From Ceratopteris richardii (Eukaryota > Streptophyta > Polypodiopsida > Polypodiales > Pteridaceae), in the NCBI GenBank assembly GCA_020310875.1, contig CM035416.1:79507778-79571777 (forward strand): a stretch of 64,000 bases of DNA, in the 5' to 3' direction. Below the pieces are notes generated by a model. That model searched no databases. It was given only the letters and a program-made list of their open reading frames with translations, and was not told where the DNA came from. The position numbers were made by a program, and so were the translations under genes. Positions 24,512 through 37,559 of this stretch are shown here, one piece after another (within the stretch, counting starts at the first letter, position 1; each line of letters begins with the position of its first letter).

Positions 24512-26390
24512 CTCTATGTGTATGTGTGTGTGTCTATGTGTGTGTATGTGTCTATGTGTGTATGTGTATGCATGTATGTATGCATATGTGTGTATGTGTG
24601 TGTATGCATTATGTATGCATATGTGTGTGTATGCTTTATGTATGTGTATGTAAGCATGTGCATTCTGTATGCATGTAAGTATGTATGTATGTATATGCAT
24701 ATGCATTATGTATGCATATGTGTGTATGTGTGTGTATGCATATGTGTGTGTATGCATTATGTATGTGATGTAAGCATGTGCATTATGTATGCATGTAAGT
24801 ATGTATGTATGCATATGCATATGCATTATGTATGCATGTATGTGTATGTGTGTGTATGTCTCTCTATGTGTGTGTATGTGTGCGTATATGTGTCTGTATG
24901 TGTGTATGCATGTGTATGTGTTTGTATGCATCATTATGTGTGTATGTGTGTGTGTATGTGTGTGTATGTGTGTGTGTGTGTGTCTATGTGTATGTGTTTG
25001 TATCTATGAGTATGTATGTGTTTATGTGTGTGTATGTGTCTATGTGTGTATGTGTCTATGTGTGTATGTATCTATGCATGTGCATTATGTATGCATGTAA
25101 GTATGTATGTACATTGTATAGATATGCATATGCATTATGTATGCATATGTATGCATGTATGTGTATATGTGTGTATGTCTCTCTATGTGTGTGTATGCAT
25201 ATATGTGTGTGTATGTGTGTGTATATGTGTCTGTATGTGTGTATGCATGTGTATGCATGTATATGCATGTGTCTATGTGTGTATGTGTGTGTGTATATGT
25301 GTGTGTATGTGTGTGTGTGTCTATGTGTATGTGTGTGTATCTATGAGTGTGTATGTGTTTATGTGTGTATGTGTCTATGTGTGTGTATGTGTATGCATGA
25401 ATGTATGCATATGTATGTGTATGCATGTGTATGTCTGTGTATGCATCATTATGTATGTATGTGTCTATGTGTGTATGTGTTTGTGTATATGTGTGTGTGT
25501 ATGTGTGTGTGTCTATGTGTATGTGTCGCTACACGTCTATGAGTGTGTATGTGTTTATGTGTATGTGTTTATGTGTATGTGTTTATGTGTGTGTATGTGT
25601 CTATGTGTGTGTATGTGTCTATGTGTGTGTATGTGTCTATGTGTGTGTATGTGTCTATGTGTGTGTGTATGCATGTATGTATGCATATGTGTGTGTATGT
25701 GTGTGTATGCATTATGTATGCATATGTGTGTGTATGCATTATGTATGTGTATGTATGCATGTGTATTATGTATGCATGTGCATTATGTATGCATATGCAT
25801 TATGTATGTGTATGTATGCATGTGCATTATGTATGCATATGCATTATGTATGTGTATGTATGCATGTGCATTATGCATGCATATGTGTGTGTATGCATGT
25901 GAGTATGTATGTATGTATGCATATGCATATGGATTCTGTATGCATATGTGTGTGTATGCATGTAAGTATGTATGGATGTATGCATATGCATATCCATTAT
26001 GTATGCATGTATGTGTATGTGTGTGCATGTCTCTCTATGTGTGTGTGTATGCATATGTGTGTGTGTGTATGTGTGTATATGTGTGTGTGTGTATGTGTGT
26101 GTGTCTATGTGTGTGTATGTGTGTATGTGTGTATGTGTGTGTATATGTGTGTGCATATGTGTGTGCATGTGTATGCATTATGTGTGCATGTGTGTATGCA
26201 ACACTATTTGTGTATGTGTGTATATGTGTGTATGTGTGTATGTGTGTATGTGTGTATGTGTGTATATGTGTGTATGTGTGTGTGTGTGTCTATGTGTATG
26301 TGTGTGTGTGTCTATGTGTGTATGTGTGTGTGTATGCATATGTATGTGTGTGTAAGTGTGTGTGTGTGCGCGCATACCTTGCTTCAAGTA
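22354..26390. repeat. TG/TATG array with higher-order period near 800 bp
   Basis: Built of TGTGTATG, TGTCTATG, TATGCATG and GCATTATG units. The rare marker ATGTCTCTCTATGTG recurs near 22539, 23347, 24138, 24859, 25178 and 26031. The first three spacings are about 808, 791 and 721 bp, and longer blocks around the marker recur with it (TATGCATGTATGTATGCATA, then GCATTATG runs, then the marker). So the array is a higher-order tandem repeat, not just slippage. Its open frames are low-complexity artefacts. Confidence 0.9.
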
Positions 26391-26391
26391 G

Positions 26392-26537
<146 letters not shown>

Positions 26538-26599
26538 CTCTTATTGCTCTCGCATCCAAATCCCGGCACAAATGTGCCGGGAGAAATCAATTTTTTTTT

Positions 26600-26855
26600 A
26601 CATTCTAGAGCATCGCATATGTGATGCTCTTCAGTTTGCCAACGCCACTAATCATGTTGCTAGTCAGCGACCGTATTTGCGACGCTGTTATTTAGCATCG
26701 CATAAGCGATGCTAGCGTCACTTATGCAACAAACCCCGGGGAAAAAAAATTCGAAAACTTTACCGTCGCTTATGTGACGCCAGCATCGCATAAGCGACGA
26801 ATCCCATTCTTTTTCAATTCGGGGGAGTCGCTACGCCCCCCTATTTCTTGTAGTG
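26600..26855 (+). repeat. CACTA subterminal repeats and right terminus, copy 2
   Basis: The near-palindrome AGCATCGCATAAGCGATGCT occurs at 26694-26713. Variants lie at 26608-26629, 26764-26780 and 26782-26799, and a half-site lies near 26714. The end TATTTCTTGTAGTG (26842-26855) mirrors the widespread plant CACTA terminus. The next base starts copia 2 gag sequence. These sites are the probable binding sites of the element's own transposition proteins. Confidence 0.85.
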
Positions 26856-29800
26856 TAAGACAAATCACTTAGCTCATGATTGTTGGCATAATAATCAGAA
26901 TAATGGTGGATATTATCAGAACTTTAATTCAAGAGGAAGAGGTGGCAGAAATCAAAGAGGTAATTTCAGAGGTAGAGGTAGTAGAGGCTACTTCGGAAGA
27001 AATGCAGGTAGAGGATTCCAAAGCCAACAATACAACAATACCTACTACAATTATGCTTCATATCAAAAGGAGGATTCAACCTTGATCATGAATGCAACTT
27101 GTGAAAGACAAAGTGAAGACCAAAGAGTCTTCTACATTGACTCAGGGTGTAGCAATCACCTGAGTGGTAACATAGCATTGATGACTGATTTGGAGAATAA
27201 GGTAACTAATCATCTAGTTCAAACATGTGACAATACAAAGAATAATGTGAAGTCAATTGGTTTAGTGAAGGCCAAGGATGGAAGTACTCTTTTGAGTAAG
27301 GTTTTGTATGTTCCTACAATTCCAAAGAATCTGATGAGTGTAGGGAAAATTGTTGAAAAAGGTTATGAAGTAAGGTTCACTAATGATGGAGTTTTTGTGG
27401 AAGACCCTAGCAATCGGTATAAACAAATTGTTTCAGGGAGGAAAGAAGGAAGACTCTTCACATTGAAGATTCAAGGTAATATTAGTCATGCCTTGTTCAC
27501 TTATGGAGGACATAGAATCTCTGAGTTAGATCTTTGGCACAAAAGGCTTGGACATTTTAATGAAAGAGGTATTAAAGATATGGTTAACAATGGTTGAGTG
27601 CTTGGATTGCCTAATGTTGCAGGTCAACATATGACATACAAATGTGAGGCATGTCAATTAGGTAAGGCTCATAAGCAATCTTATTCCAAGCATGGTTTTA
27701 TGTATTCAGAGAAGCTTGAGTTGGTACACACAGATGTGTGGGGACCATCAAAGGATTTCAGTATCTGGTTCAAGATATTATGTGATTTATGTTGATGCTG
27801 CTACCAAGTGGATCACTATCTATGTGATCAAAGATAAATCAGAGGTATTTAATACATTCAAACATTATCATGTGTATGCAAAAAGAATCACAGGTCAAAA
27901 GTTGAAGAGACTAAGGTGAGATGGAGGGGGAGAGTATTTTTCTAATGAGCTCAGTGACTACTTGTGGAATGCAGGTATAAAAAGGGAATTACTTGCAGGT
28001 ACTCTCCTCAACAAAATGGTGTAGCAGAAAGGAGAAATAGAACTCTTGTTCAGTTTGCAAGATCCATGATGAAGGAGAAAAATAGTCCCAATTATTTGTG
28101 GGCTGAGGCTGTAAATACAGCTACATATTTGGTCAATAGGTTACCATGTAAAGCTTTGCAGGGTATGACACCATATGAGGCATGGTGGGGTAAGAGACCT
28201 ACTCTAGATCATTGCAAAGTATTTGGATGTTTGGCATATGCATATGTGCCATCTCAATTGAGGCACAAATTGGAACCTAAAGCTGAAAAATATGTGTTCA
28301 TTGGATATGATGATAAGCAGATGGGATATAGGTTGTGGAGTCCATCCACAAAATAATTCCTTGTGTCAAAGGATGTTACATTTGATAAGCAAGGTACTTG
28401 GTATGCAAGTACAATCAATATTTATGTAGGTAATGAAGAAGTTGTGAATCAAAAGAAAGGTAAATCAAAGGTTCAAATATTTGATGAAGAGCAGGACAAT
28501 GAAGTACAGGTTGAAGTTGAAGAAGTGCCAAGATTTGATCCAAAATGTGATGAACCAAAAACATCAAGGAGTGGAGAACTCAGAAGGTCATCAAGACACA
28601 AATGGCAACCTACAAGGTATAGCTATGACACTTCTTTTTTGGCTACTAAAGATTATGCTTATATGGTAAAGGCAAATGAAGACCCTTCTACATGTGAAGA
28701 GGCAAAAGGTAAGGAAAATTGGGAGAAAGCTACGCAGGAAGTGTATGATGCATTGATGGAGAATGAGACATGGTATTTGGCTCCTAAACCAAATAGTCAG
28801 AAGGTCATTGGATGTAAATGGGTCTACAAGACAAAGAGGTATGCAGATGGAAGTATGTCTAGGTATAAAGCTAGACTTGTTGTGAAAGGGTTTGCTCAGA
28901 CATATGGTATAGATTATGATGAGACCTATAGTCATGTGGCAAAGATGACAACCATCAAGACACTCATAGCCTATGCTGCATGTAAAGGTTGGAAATTATG
29001 TCAATTAGATGTGAAGAATGCTTTTCTAAATGGTTATATTTCAGATGATGTTTTCATGGAGCAACCACAAGGATTCAAAGATGAAAGGTATCCAGATCAT
29101 GTATGTAAGCTCAAGAGAACTTTGTATGGTCTGAATCAGGCCCCAAGGGCATGGAATTATAGACTTGTGAAGTTCTTGAAGGAACTTGGTTTTCAAGTAT
29201 CTAAAGCAGATAGTAGCTTGCTTGTTAAAGCAAGTGATGATGGGTTCATTTACATGTGCATATATGTTGATGATATAATTCTTACAAGTACAGATGAGAA
29301 AGGAATTCAAAGCCTAAAGAAACAAATGGAGAAAGAGTTCAAGATTAGAGACTTGGGAGACTTGTCATATTTCTTGAGCATGGAGATCTCATACACTCAA
29401 CATGGAGTGTACGTAACTCAAGAAAGGTATTTGAAGAACTTGTTGATCAAGTTTAAAATGGATGATTGCAGGGTAGCACCTACTCCAATGGAGGTGAATC
29501 ACAAATTGAGCAGATATGGAGGAGAAGAATTCAAGGACATGAAGCTATATCAAAGTTTGGTTGGTAGTATGATCTATGCTAAATTAACTAGGCCTGACTT
29601 GTCATATGCAATAGGAGTGTTGTCTCAATTCATGCATTGTCCTAGCAAAGAACATTGGGTTGCAAGACAAAGGGTGTTGAGGTACATTAAGGGTACACTC
29701 AAAGAAGGTTTGTATTCTGGTTTTACATCAGATACAAACAGCAAGATATATAGTGATATACATTGGGCAGGTAATCCTAATGATAGGAGATCAACATATG

Positions 29801-30234
29801 GATACTTGTGTTATGTGGGAGATAAGCTAATCTCTTGGTGTTCTAAGAAGCAACAACCAGTTGCTCTATCATCCACAAAGGCTGAGTACAAAGGTATGGT
29901 TGAATCTGCAAAGGAAGTGATATGGCTTAAGACTTTTATGAAGAGTTTTGACATCATTCAGATTACACCCACTATTCATGGAGATAACATGAGTTCATTG
30001 TATTTAGCTGCTAATCCTGTTTTTCATCCTAAGACTAAACACCTTGAGATTTAGTATCATTTTCTAAGAGAGAAGCTGATGGATAAGGAGATTGAAGTTA
30101 TACATACTTCAGCAAAAGATCAGATAGCTAATATGCTAACCAAAAGTTTGGATGGATCAAAGCTACAGAGATTCAAAGACATGGCAGGTATAAAGAAGAT
30201 AGAGAAAAACCCCAATTGATGATTGAGGGGGAGC
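26856..30234 (+). pseudogene. copia 2 gag-pol remains
   Basis: Parts in order: gag knuckle tail and glycine/arginine-rich stretch (about 26860-27080), protease motif FYIDSGCSNH (about 27130), GAG-pre-integrase LWHKRLGH and integrase (about 27530-28360), reverse transcriptase with VKNAFLNGYI and the YVDDIIL box (about 28720-29500), and RNase H with the ALSSTKAEY motif (about 29700-30120). The purine tract TGAGGGGGAGC ends at 30234. It is broken, with a few breaks. The order identifies Ty1/copia. Confidence 0.93.
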
Positions 30235-31268
30235 TTTTGGTGCAAGTCAATCAACAATTGAAGTTTTGATCAAGGATTGAAGTCAAGCTTTTAAGAAAAG
30301 ATCAATTTATGAAGCATGAAGAAAGCACATGTTCAGAAGATGAAGACTTGTATACATATGTACATTATTTTAGAGTTAGCTCACTTATACCTTTTGTTTG
30401 GTTATGAGCTTGTACATATTTGCCTATATATACAAGTAAAAATGTCAAGGAAAATATGAGAGAGTGTGAGAGAACAAGAATTGAGGAGAAATAGAAGTCA
30501 TTAGACACTTGTGAAGTGAGTAAGATAGCTCTCTCATCCAGATGTAAAACTTTTCAGTAATGAAGAAAAGTTGTGCCCGATATTTCTGTGTGTTCTTCTT
30601 CTGTGCTTAATCATTTCAGGAATTCTTTTATAGGTGTCTAATTCCATAGTTAATGAGCCTATGGTTAAATTTTGAGAGCCTAATTGTAAAGAGACTATGA
30701 GAATTATGTGTAGGAACATTCATATGTGAGAAAGTAGTAAGTGTCTTCTGAAACAGGTGCAATCTCGATGGTTAAAGAACTAATCAATTCTCAGTGCACA
30801 GTGTAACGTTTTGCATAAATGAGGAGTCAAAATTTAAGTTGGAAGGTAAGCTATCTATGGCTAATAGCATTTGCTTAAATGGGTTCTAATTTGGGAGAAC
30901 CAAGCTTTAGAAGTTGCAGGTGTCAAAGTCGACTGTAAAAAACTACAGTTTTAGACATAGGTGACTTGTTGAGATCATTTCTCAAGATCTACGGAGTCTT
31001 TTGGAATGATTTAACTTGGAGCAGGTGTGCAAACTATAGACAATACCTTCTGCAAAGTTTTTATCAAAAACTTTACACATTTGATAAGTCAATGAGTGTA
31101 TTATGTGCAACAGACTTTCTGTGTAGTCATCTTCTTCACAGTTTGTTCAAGATTTTGGTAGTTGAGCATTGATCCTCCAAATTGGTGAAAGTTTTAAGTT
31201 ATTCTTGATATAGAGGTGCTCTAACTTCAAGGATAACTTGTTCTTTTGGAGATTAACACTCTCCATCA
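30235..31268 (+). repeat. 3' LTR of copia 2
   Basis: Starts right after the purine tract. The first 141 bp match 13305-13445. There is a TATA-like TATATATAC near 30424. The end at 31268 (CCATCA) is inferred from TG...CA convention, a length near 1 kb, and the ACACT that follows and also precedes the left LTR. Confidence 0.65.
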
Positions 31269-31273
31269 ACACT

Positions 31274-32249
31274 TCCTCACTGAGTGGAGCCACATCAAAG
31301 AAAATGGTGATAAAAAAATCAAGAAAAGGAGGGATAGAACCTCTAGCAAGAACAGTCATAATAGCCAAAAATCAAATTTATCTCCTTTTTGTTCTCGGCT
31401 CTAGACCATCGTAGTTGAACCACATGGGGTAGGGATCATTGCATGCATGGTTTGAAAGTATTACTATGAAAAAGCACCATCGCGTAGAGGTAAAAAAGCT
31501 TTTTGAACTTGCCCATCGTATATAGGTGATTGAGGCCTTTATACTTTATTGTCATTCAATCATGGGGGAGGCTTGTGTTGGTTGAGATTTTTGTCATTCT
31601 TCCTACCCTACCCATTGTTTGGGATGTGGTAGTTTTTCTTTATTTCATTTAGTTATTTGGAATGGTAAGTGAGAATGTCTTAGAGAGTTACAATTATTTA
31701 CTCATGATTTCCAACCTTACTCTTCTTCCTTTCTAATTCAAGAGAGTTTAACCTCCACAAAAGGTGAGGATTCAATCATATTCACACTAAATTGCACTAT
31801 AAAAAGACACATGGATCCTTGCACTAAGTGGATGACAATTGCAAAGAGCTCTTAAGATCTAAGAAAAGAATGTGGAAACTATAGATCATAATCGAAGTAT
31901 GAAGAGTTCTTCCAACATATAGAGAAATTCAAGCTAACATGAAGAGAATATTGAAAATCTACAATTTCTTCATAGGAAAAGAATTTATTTTGAAGAGAAT
32001 GTACATAACCCAACTATTTCCATGCCTTGTCCTCTTAGTAAACATAAGCGTATAAAACATATCTTCATGGTCATCGTACTACCTTGCATATGGAGGTCAA
32101 ATTTTTCTCAAAAAAAAATCTTTCTTTAAATGAGGTCCTTGATCTGAATAATTCAATTTAGCCGGAGCTTAATAGTTGATATGAGAAACAATGTTTTCTT
32201 TATTATTATCTTGAGACAATCGCTTTAAACTTTAAACAATAAAAAATGC
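31274..32249. other. No gene seen
   Basis: AT-rich sequence with short open frames only. I recognise no domain, RNA gene or repeat boundary. Confidence 0.6.
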
Positions 32250-32264
32250 AAGAACGCTAGAGAA

Positions 32265-32524
32265 GGTCCATGTCTCATAGGTGGTTTGGTAAAGTTTTGG
32301 CCTCTTGAGGTAGAGGTCTAGAATTCAACCTTTGGCATGGACATGTAATGGTTTTGGCTAGATTAAAGTAGTTGTAACTTAACCTCCTTGTTGTAACCCA
32401 ATCTAAGCCGTACTTTGTGGGATACAAGGGATCTCGCGGGTAGTATACCCGTTCACATGCACAGTTTTACTTTCAAAGTTAAACCTAGGGGAGTAGGCAC
32501 CTATCAAACCTCCTTTAAGAAACA
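32265..32524 (+). mobile_element. tRNA-derived SINE, copy 1
   Basis: A 260-bp element flanked by imperfect 15-bp duplications (AAGAACGCTAGAGAA at 32250-32264; AAGAATGCTAGAAAA at 32525-32539). The head has an A-box-like GGTGGTTTGGTAAAGTTTTG and a B-box-like GGTCTAGAATTCAACCTTT. A diverged copy lies in reverse orientation at 32955-33207. SINEs are transcribed by RNA polymerase III from these boxes and moved by LINE machinery. Confidence 0.8.
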
Positions 32525-32539
32525 AAGAATGCTAGAAAA

Positions 32540-34113
32540 TTGCATGTTTGCTTGAGAGGTTGCTGCCTTTTTCTTTTAGATGGGGGTAGAGGTTCAACTC
32601 CTTCATGATACAACAAAACAACACTCATCATATTTGTGTTGAGACGAATGTAAAACAAGCTTCTAGCGGGGATTTTTGGGACTTTGGGTAGTTCAAACTA
32701 GTTGTTAGGCCTTCAAACAGTTTGAACCAATTACCTTGTTGGCTGTCCCTTCTTAGTTGCTACCTTGGCAAGCCTTGGGTCTCTATATCCTAGTAGTGGC
32801 TAGGGGTCTTATCCCTTTTTTTAGGGGTTCCATGGATACTATGTTTTCTTTTCATTGTACTTTCAATTAAATCAAGCTAAAGTTGAAGATTACATCTCAA
32901 TGATAGAACTTCATTTAAACAAAAAAAAGAAAGGAATGTTTGAGAAAGAAACTTTGCTTTTAAGAGGTTCGGCACATGCCTACTCCTCTGCCTTTAACTT
33001 TGAAAGTACAATTGTTCAGGTGAATGGGCATAGTACTTGTAAGACCCCCTGTATCCCACAAAGTAGGGGTTAGACTCAGTTACAACTGATTTAAACTAGC
33101 ATGATCCATTACATGTCCGATCTGGGAGTTGAACTCTAGACCTCTTCTCTAGACATCCACTTCAAGAGGCCAAAGCTTTACCAAACCACCTACAAGACAT
33201 GGACAAAAAAGAAACTTCTTGACCTTGGTTCCAAGAATCTTTGACTTGAGTGTTCCAAGAATCTTAAAAGACTCTTGATAGTCAAGGAATCAGCTTATCC
33301 GTGTGGGTACCCTAAAATGTACTCTAAAGAATCTTGGCCATGATGGAATCATCAGCTACTTCCTAACACAAAGTAAAACAAGTGTGGGCTGTCATGTCCA
33401 TGCTTCTCCTTCTTTTAAAAGAGCCTCATCAATCTAGTGGCTTAAATATGAGTGCTTTTATTTATCTATTGTTGTGAAGAAAACAAAGGTATTAGGAAAT
33501 TGATCGCATATCCTAACTCTTCAAAATCTTGCAAAGCACTTCATTTTTCTTACAACATTCAACAGATATGACAAGCAGGCACTTGCTTCATCAAGCAAAG
33601 TTTGCTTCCAATTAACTTGATGAGGCAATAGAAGGAGCTTGCTGAGGTGCTTCCAAATCAAGATGCTCCGAGGATAGGAAAAGAAAAGGTGACCCTGTTC
33701 TTCCCTACCACAAGAGCATCACTTACACCATGGGGGATCCCCGCAAATTTTCCATGTAAGGATTGCTTTCTTGCTCTCAATAATTACCAAAAGTCCTTGA
33801 ATTCCCATCTAATCCAAGAAGATTCCAAACATTACTTCTTGTTAAAAGAGTGATGAGACTAGACATTTCTTTTGACTCTCCCTGGTGTCGAGACATCCCA
33901 AGGTTGGGAAGACTACACTCTATGACCAATTGGATTTCCTTCGGGCAAGTGATCTCATGTGCTCTCAATAAGTACCACAAGTCCTTGAATTCCCATCTAA
34001 TCCAAGAAGATTCCAAACATTACTTCCTGTTAAAAGAGTGATGAGACTGGACATTTCTTTTGACTCTCCCTGGTGTCGAGACATCCCAAGGTTGGGAAGA
34101 CTACACTCTATGA

Positions 34114-34185
<72 letters not shown>

Positions 34186-34230
34186 CACTCTATGACCAAT
34201 TGGATTTCCTTCGGGCAATTGATCTCATGT
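32540..34230. repeat. Dispersed repeat, copy B, interrupted by a SINE
   Basis: The homologous part starts near 32615 and matches 9370-10270. It is split by a reverse SINE at 32955-33207. The part near 33770-34230 is tandemly duplicated and carries a TA run. Short stretches near 32840-32940 resemble LINE 3' ends. Confidence 0.6.
32955..33207 (-). mobile_element. tRNA-derived SINE, copy 2
   Basis: A 253-bp element in reverse orientation, flanked by perfect 10-bp duplications AAAGAAACTT (32945-32954 and 33208-33217). On the minus strand the head reads GTAGGTGGTTTGGTAAAGC (A-box-like) and AGAGTTCAACTCCC (B-box-like). The rest matches copy 1 through TTTCAAAGTTAAA and GGAGTAGGCA. The related repeat at about 9660-9675 is uninterrupted at this spot, which supports insertion. 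Confidence 0.85.
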
Positions 34231-34232
34231 GC
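33770..34232. repeat. Tandem duplication of about 190 bp with TA expansion
   Basis: The unit GCTCTCAATAATTACCAAAA...CTACACTCTATGACCAATTGG...GATCTCATGT starts near 33770 and again near 33960. The second unit carries (TA)n at 34116-34184, after which ACACTCTATGACCAATTGG is repeated. Confidence 0.9.
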
Positions 34233-34289
34233 TTCTACCTTTGGGCACTTATTATCTACTCCATCCTTTTGTCAGATGGTATGAACTAA

Positions 34290-37200
34290 GTTGAATCCAT
34301 CCTTTGGACATGAACCATGTAGTTTTGTGTCTCACCACATCTCTTCCGTAGTTATTCCCTAGTGGCCCTTATAGCTCTATAATCCTGACCATGTCAGATG
34401 TCTAACCCTTGCTTTGTGAGATACATAATGCATACCATGTTCACTTGTACTTTGAATAATTCAAGCATATATGAGAAACTCTTTTTGAAAAGAATTACAT
34501 AAAATTCAATATATTGAATGTACCTACTTACTCTCTCACATAATACATAGCTTTCTCTCTACCATGTCTTGTCCTTTCTCTATGTTTCTGCAATGTTTTC
34601 TAAAACACTATTGATTCTCTCACATAATATATGAACATTCTCCTCCCCATGTGAATAATATCTTACAAAAATCTTTCTCTGGCTGCCATGTTTCAATGTT
34701 GTTTTTCTATGTATGTCTGTTATAAAACTGCTGACAGCTAACAAAGCAAGGGCCATGTCTGGAAGAAAAAAAGAATCTCCTATGGGAGTGAAGCAAAACC
34801 TCAAAAAATGGCAAGCAATAAACCCTTCTACTATTGTCTTTAATGGCACACATAGTTGGATTAAGCTTGCAAAAAAGAGAGGTCTTTACACTCTCACAAC
34901 AAACAAGAGAAGAAGAGGAAGAGTGCTAAGGCTGAGGGCTCAAGAAGCTTAACGGAAGCTCACCCATGGATCCTTGGAATCAAGACATGAAGCTCAAGAA
35001 GATGTGAAGCATTGGAAGAAGGAAAAAAAGGGTTCTTGCTAGAGATAAGGCCTTCACATCAATTTACAGAGCTTAAGATATCACGAAAATCTCCTTCCCC
35101 TCATGAATCCTTGGCACCAATCCAATAAGCATTGAGAATAAAAAAAAATCAATCAAGCTCTCCTTCCCCACATTAAGTTGGAAATGGAGAGGGATGGATC
35201 TCTATATGCATTTACCTATGGGATGGATTCCCCATAGGGAGTCGAATGTGCACATGTATCCTAAGTTTGGAGAGGTTGCTCTTGTTGTTGTGCCCATGGA
35301 TTATTAGATCAAGGGGAGATGTTGCTCTTGTTGTTGTGTCCATGGATTATTAGAACAAGGATTCATCTCTGAGATTGGCGGTTTATTCTCATCAACAATA
35401 TACTAAAGCAAACAAAAAAATCATTTGGCTCTATATCAACGTGCCAAGAATCATATTCTTTAAAAGAAGTTCCATTGCACATGTTTCCCTTCAACTAATA
35501 TAGCAAAAATTAAAGCTCCAACTCAAATAGAGCCAAGAGTTTGGTCCAAGATCAAATCATCCATTGTATGGGTTTTATCCTTATTGAATACAGATAAATT
35601 GTCAACTCCTTTAGCTTCTATCGGTAAGAAGGCTACACATATCAATCTAATAAAGCCTTCTTTCAAGCTGAAACACAAAATTATGCAAGACATGGAGGAG
35701 GAAGTATGCAATATGGAATTTTCTTGAGAATCAGTGAAAGTTACTACGCATGGTTTATTTTTAAACAATGATGACTTTAACAAGGCACTTCACATTTTGC
35801 AAACATTGTTGAAAGATTTATTACCTTCAATCATAATTTAAAGCTCAAGTTTTACATTTGAGAAGTCAAACATGTATTTCAAAAGAAGGAGAGTAGAAAA
35901 TTTCTTAACTGCACGACCAAGTGGTCAATTTATAGAGAATTCATAGTGAGCCAAGAAATTGCGACCAGATCCATCAAACAAGGAATAGCTGGTGTAGGAG
36001 CTGCAAGAATAGAGAATAATCTAGATAACAAATTCAACCAAGAGATTGGATGATTTGTTGAGGAATCACTTGAAATTGATGTATAAAACCACTTTTCTTC
36101 AAGAAATTATGAAAGGATTTTAGGAGCTTGAGAATAAGTAAGCAGATCTTACAGATGGAATTTAACTTGGTGGTTGGTAGCTAGCAAGAATGGTTCTAAA
36201 AAATCCCAATGTAGTTCTGGCTTAGAGTGTAGAGCTTATCTGGAAGGAGATTTGAGATAGGATTTTATCTTTTATTATGGAGAAAAAGGTACTTTTGAAA
36301 AAAGGAAAGCCAAAAGGAGAAGCATTGTTGTTGAATAAGCAACTAAGAGTAAAGAAGAATCGTTAATGATGTCAGAAGAATAAAGAAGAATTGTTAATGA
36401 TGTTAGACACAAAGGTTGACTTTCTATGAGTGCCTTTGAATCAATATAAGGATACCACTGCAAATGTCGATTTGAGTTCAAAATTCTAAGAAATTATCCA
36501 TGGGATATACTTACTATCATAGGAATTTCTTGTAGAAAGGTTAATCATAGTAGTAGCAAAAGCTGATATTCAAAATCAAGTTTTGAAAACTCATTTAAAT
36601 GCAAAAGAAAAAGAAATTTATGTAGAAAAGAAGGTGTAGTATACTAAAGCTATCACAGATGAAACACAATTTATCAAGGATATAAAACTAGTTCAATCTA
36701 ACATGGAACTAGATGATAATTTGGATGTAGTGCAAAATCAAGGCATTGTTTTGTCCCAAGAAGAAGGTGCAGACTAGCGTGTGTCAAGTGTTAACACCAG
36801 ACTATCAAGGTAGAATTTCCTTTTATAATGACCTTAGTTTAGGTATTTTCTTTTTTCGTATACTTCATAAACAATCTTATAATGGTCAATGGAATGTATA
36901 TTTAATGGAAGTTAATTAGTAGAATCATGGATGTCACAGGATTTAGGGGAGAAGATAATGTACCATCCATGAAGGATTTAGGGGAGAAGATAATGTACCA
37001 CCTATGAAGGGATAGAACAGAGACAAATTTACACATGCTGAGAGATGTGCCTAACAAAGAAGTGAAGAAATTTCATGAGCAATTGGTAACTGAAGTAAGA
37101 AAAAGAATAGTATGGCTACTAAAATTTGAGTGCAAGGGCAAAAAATCTTCTCATCTTTTGTAGTACTACACTACGTTTCCTTTTTTTCAATATCCGTGCT

Positions 37201-37430
37201 TGTGTTGTTGAAAGTTATAAAGTGTATTCACACATGGAGTGAAATTATTCATGGTGGATGTGCCATTGTCCTTGGTACTATTGCTTTGGGTATGCAAACT
37301 TACCTCATGCTTGAAATATTTGTTCATGAATAAGTTATAGTATTTCAAACTCATTAACTAAGTATGCAGTACTTGAAATCTCAATTCCTACATGGATGAT
37401 TTTTATTAGTGGTTCATGGGATTCTAAGAA
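34290..37430. other. No gene seen; small tandem duplications
   Basis: A possible LINE or SINE 3' end lies near 34400-34490. Short direct duplications lie near 35275-35360 (GTTGCTCTTGTTGTTGTG unit), 36340-36400 and 36945-37015 (GATTTAGGGGAGAAGATAAT unit). Open frames of 60-90 codons are not recognised. Confidence 0.55.
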
Positions 37431-37559
37431 TCCACTAAAACCCATGTGCTAGTAATCCATAACCACCCACAAATGTGCTATTTAGGAGAAAACTTATTGA
37501 CACTAGGACTCCCTTCCCAAATGCAAGAGCTTGCACCTTGATGCTATGACTAATGAGTT

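Noticed and set aside
22354-26390. CRISPR-like spaced repeats
   Set aside because: Units are simple-sequence variants with no unique spacers, in a plant transposon.
33010-33207. A tRNA gene at the A/B-box-like sequence
   Set aside because: No cloverleaf or anticodon stem could be drawn. The target duplications and second copy show a SINE.
37130-37333. Hydrophobic 67-codon frame as a small membrane protein
   Set aside because: No family resemblance, no coding context, and it lies in decayed repeat DNA.
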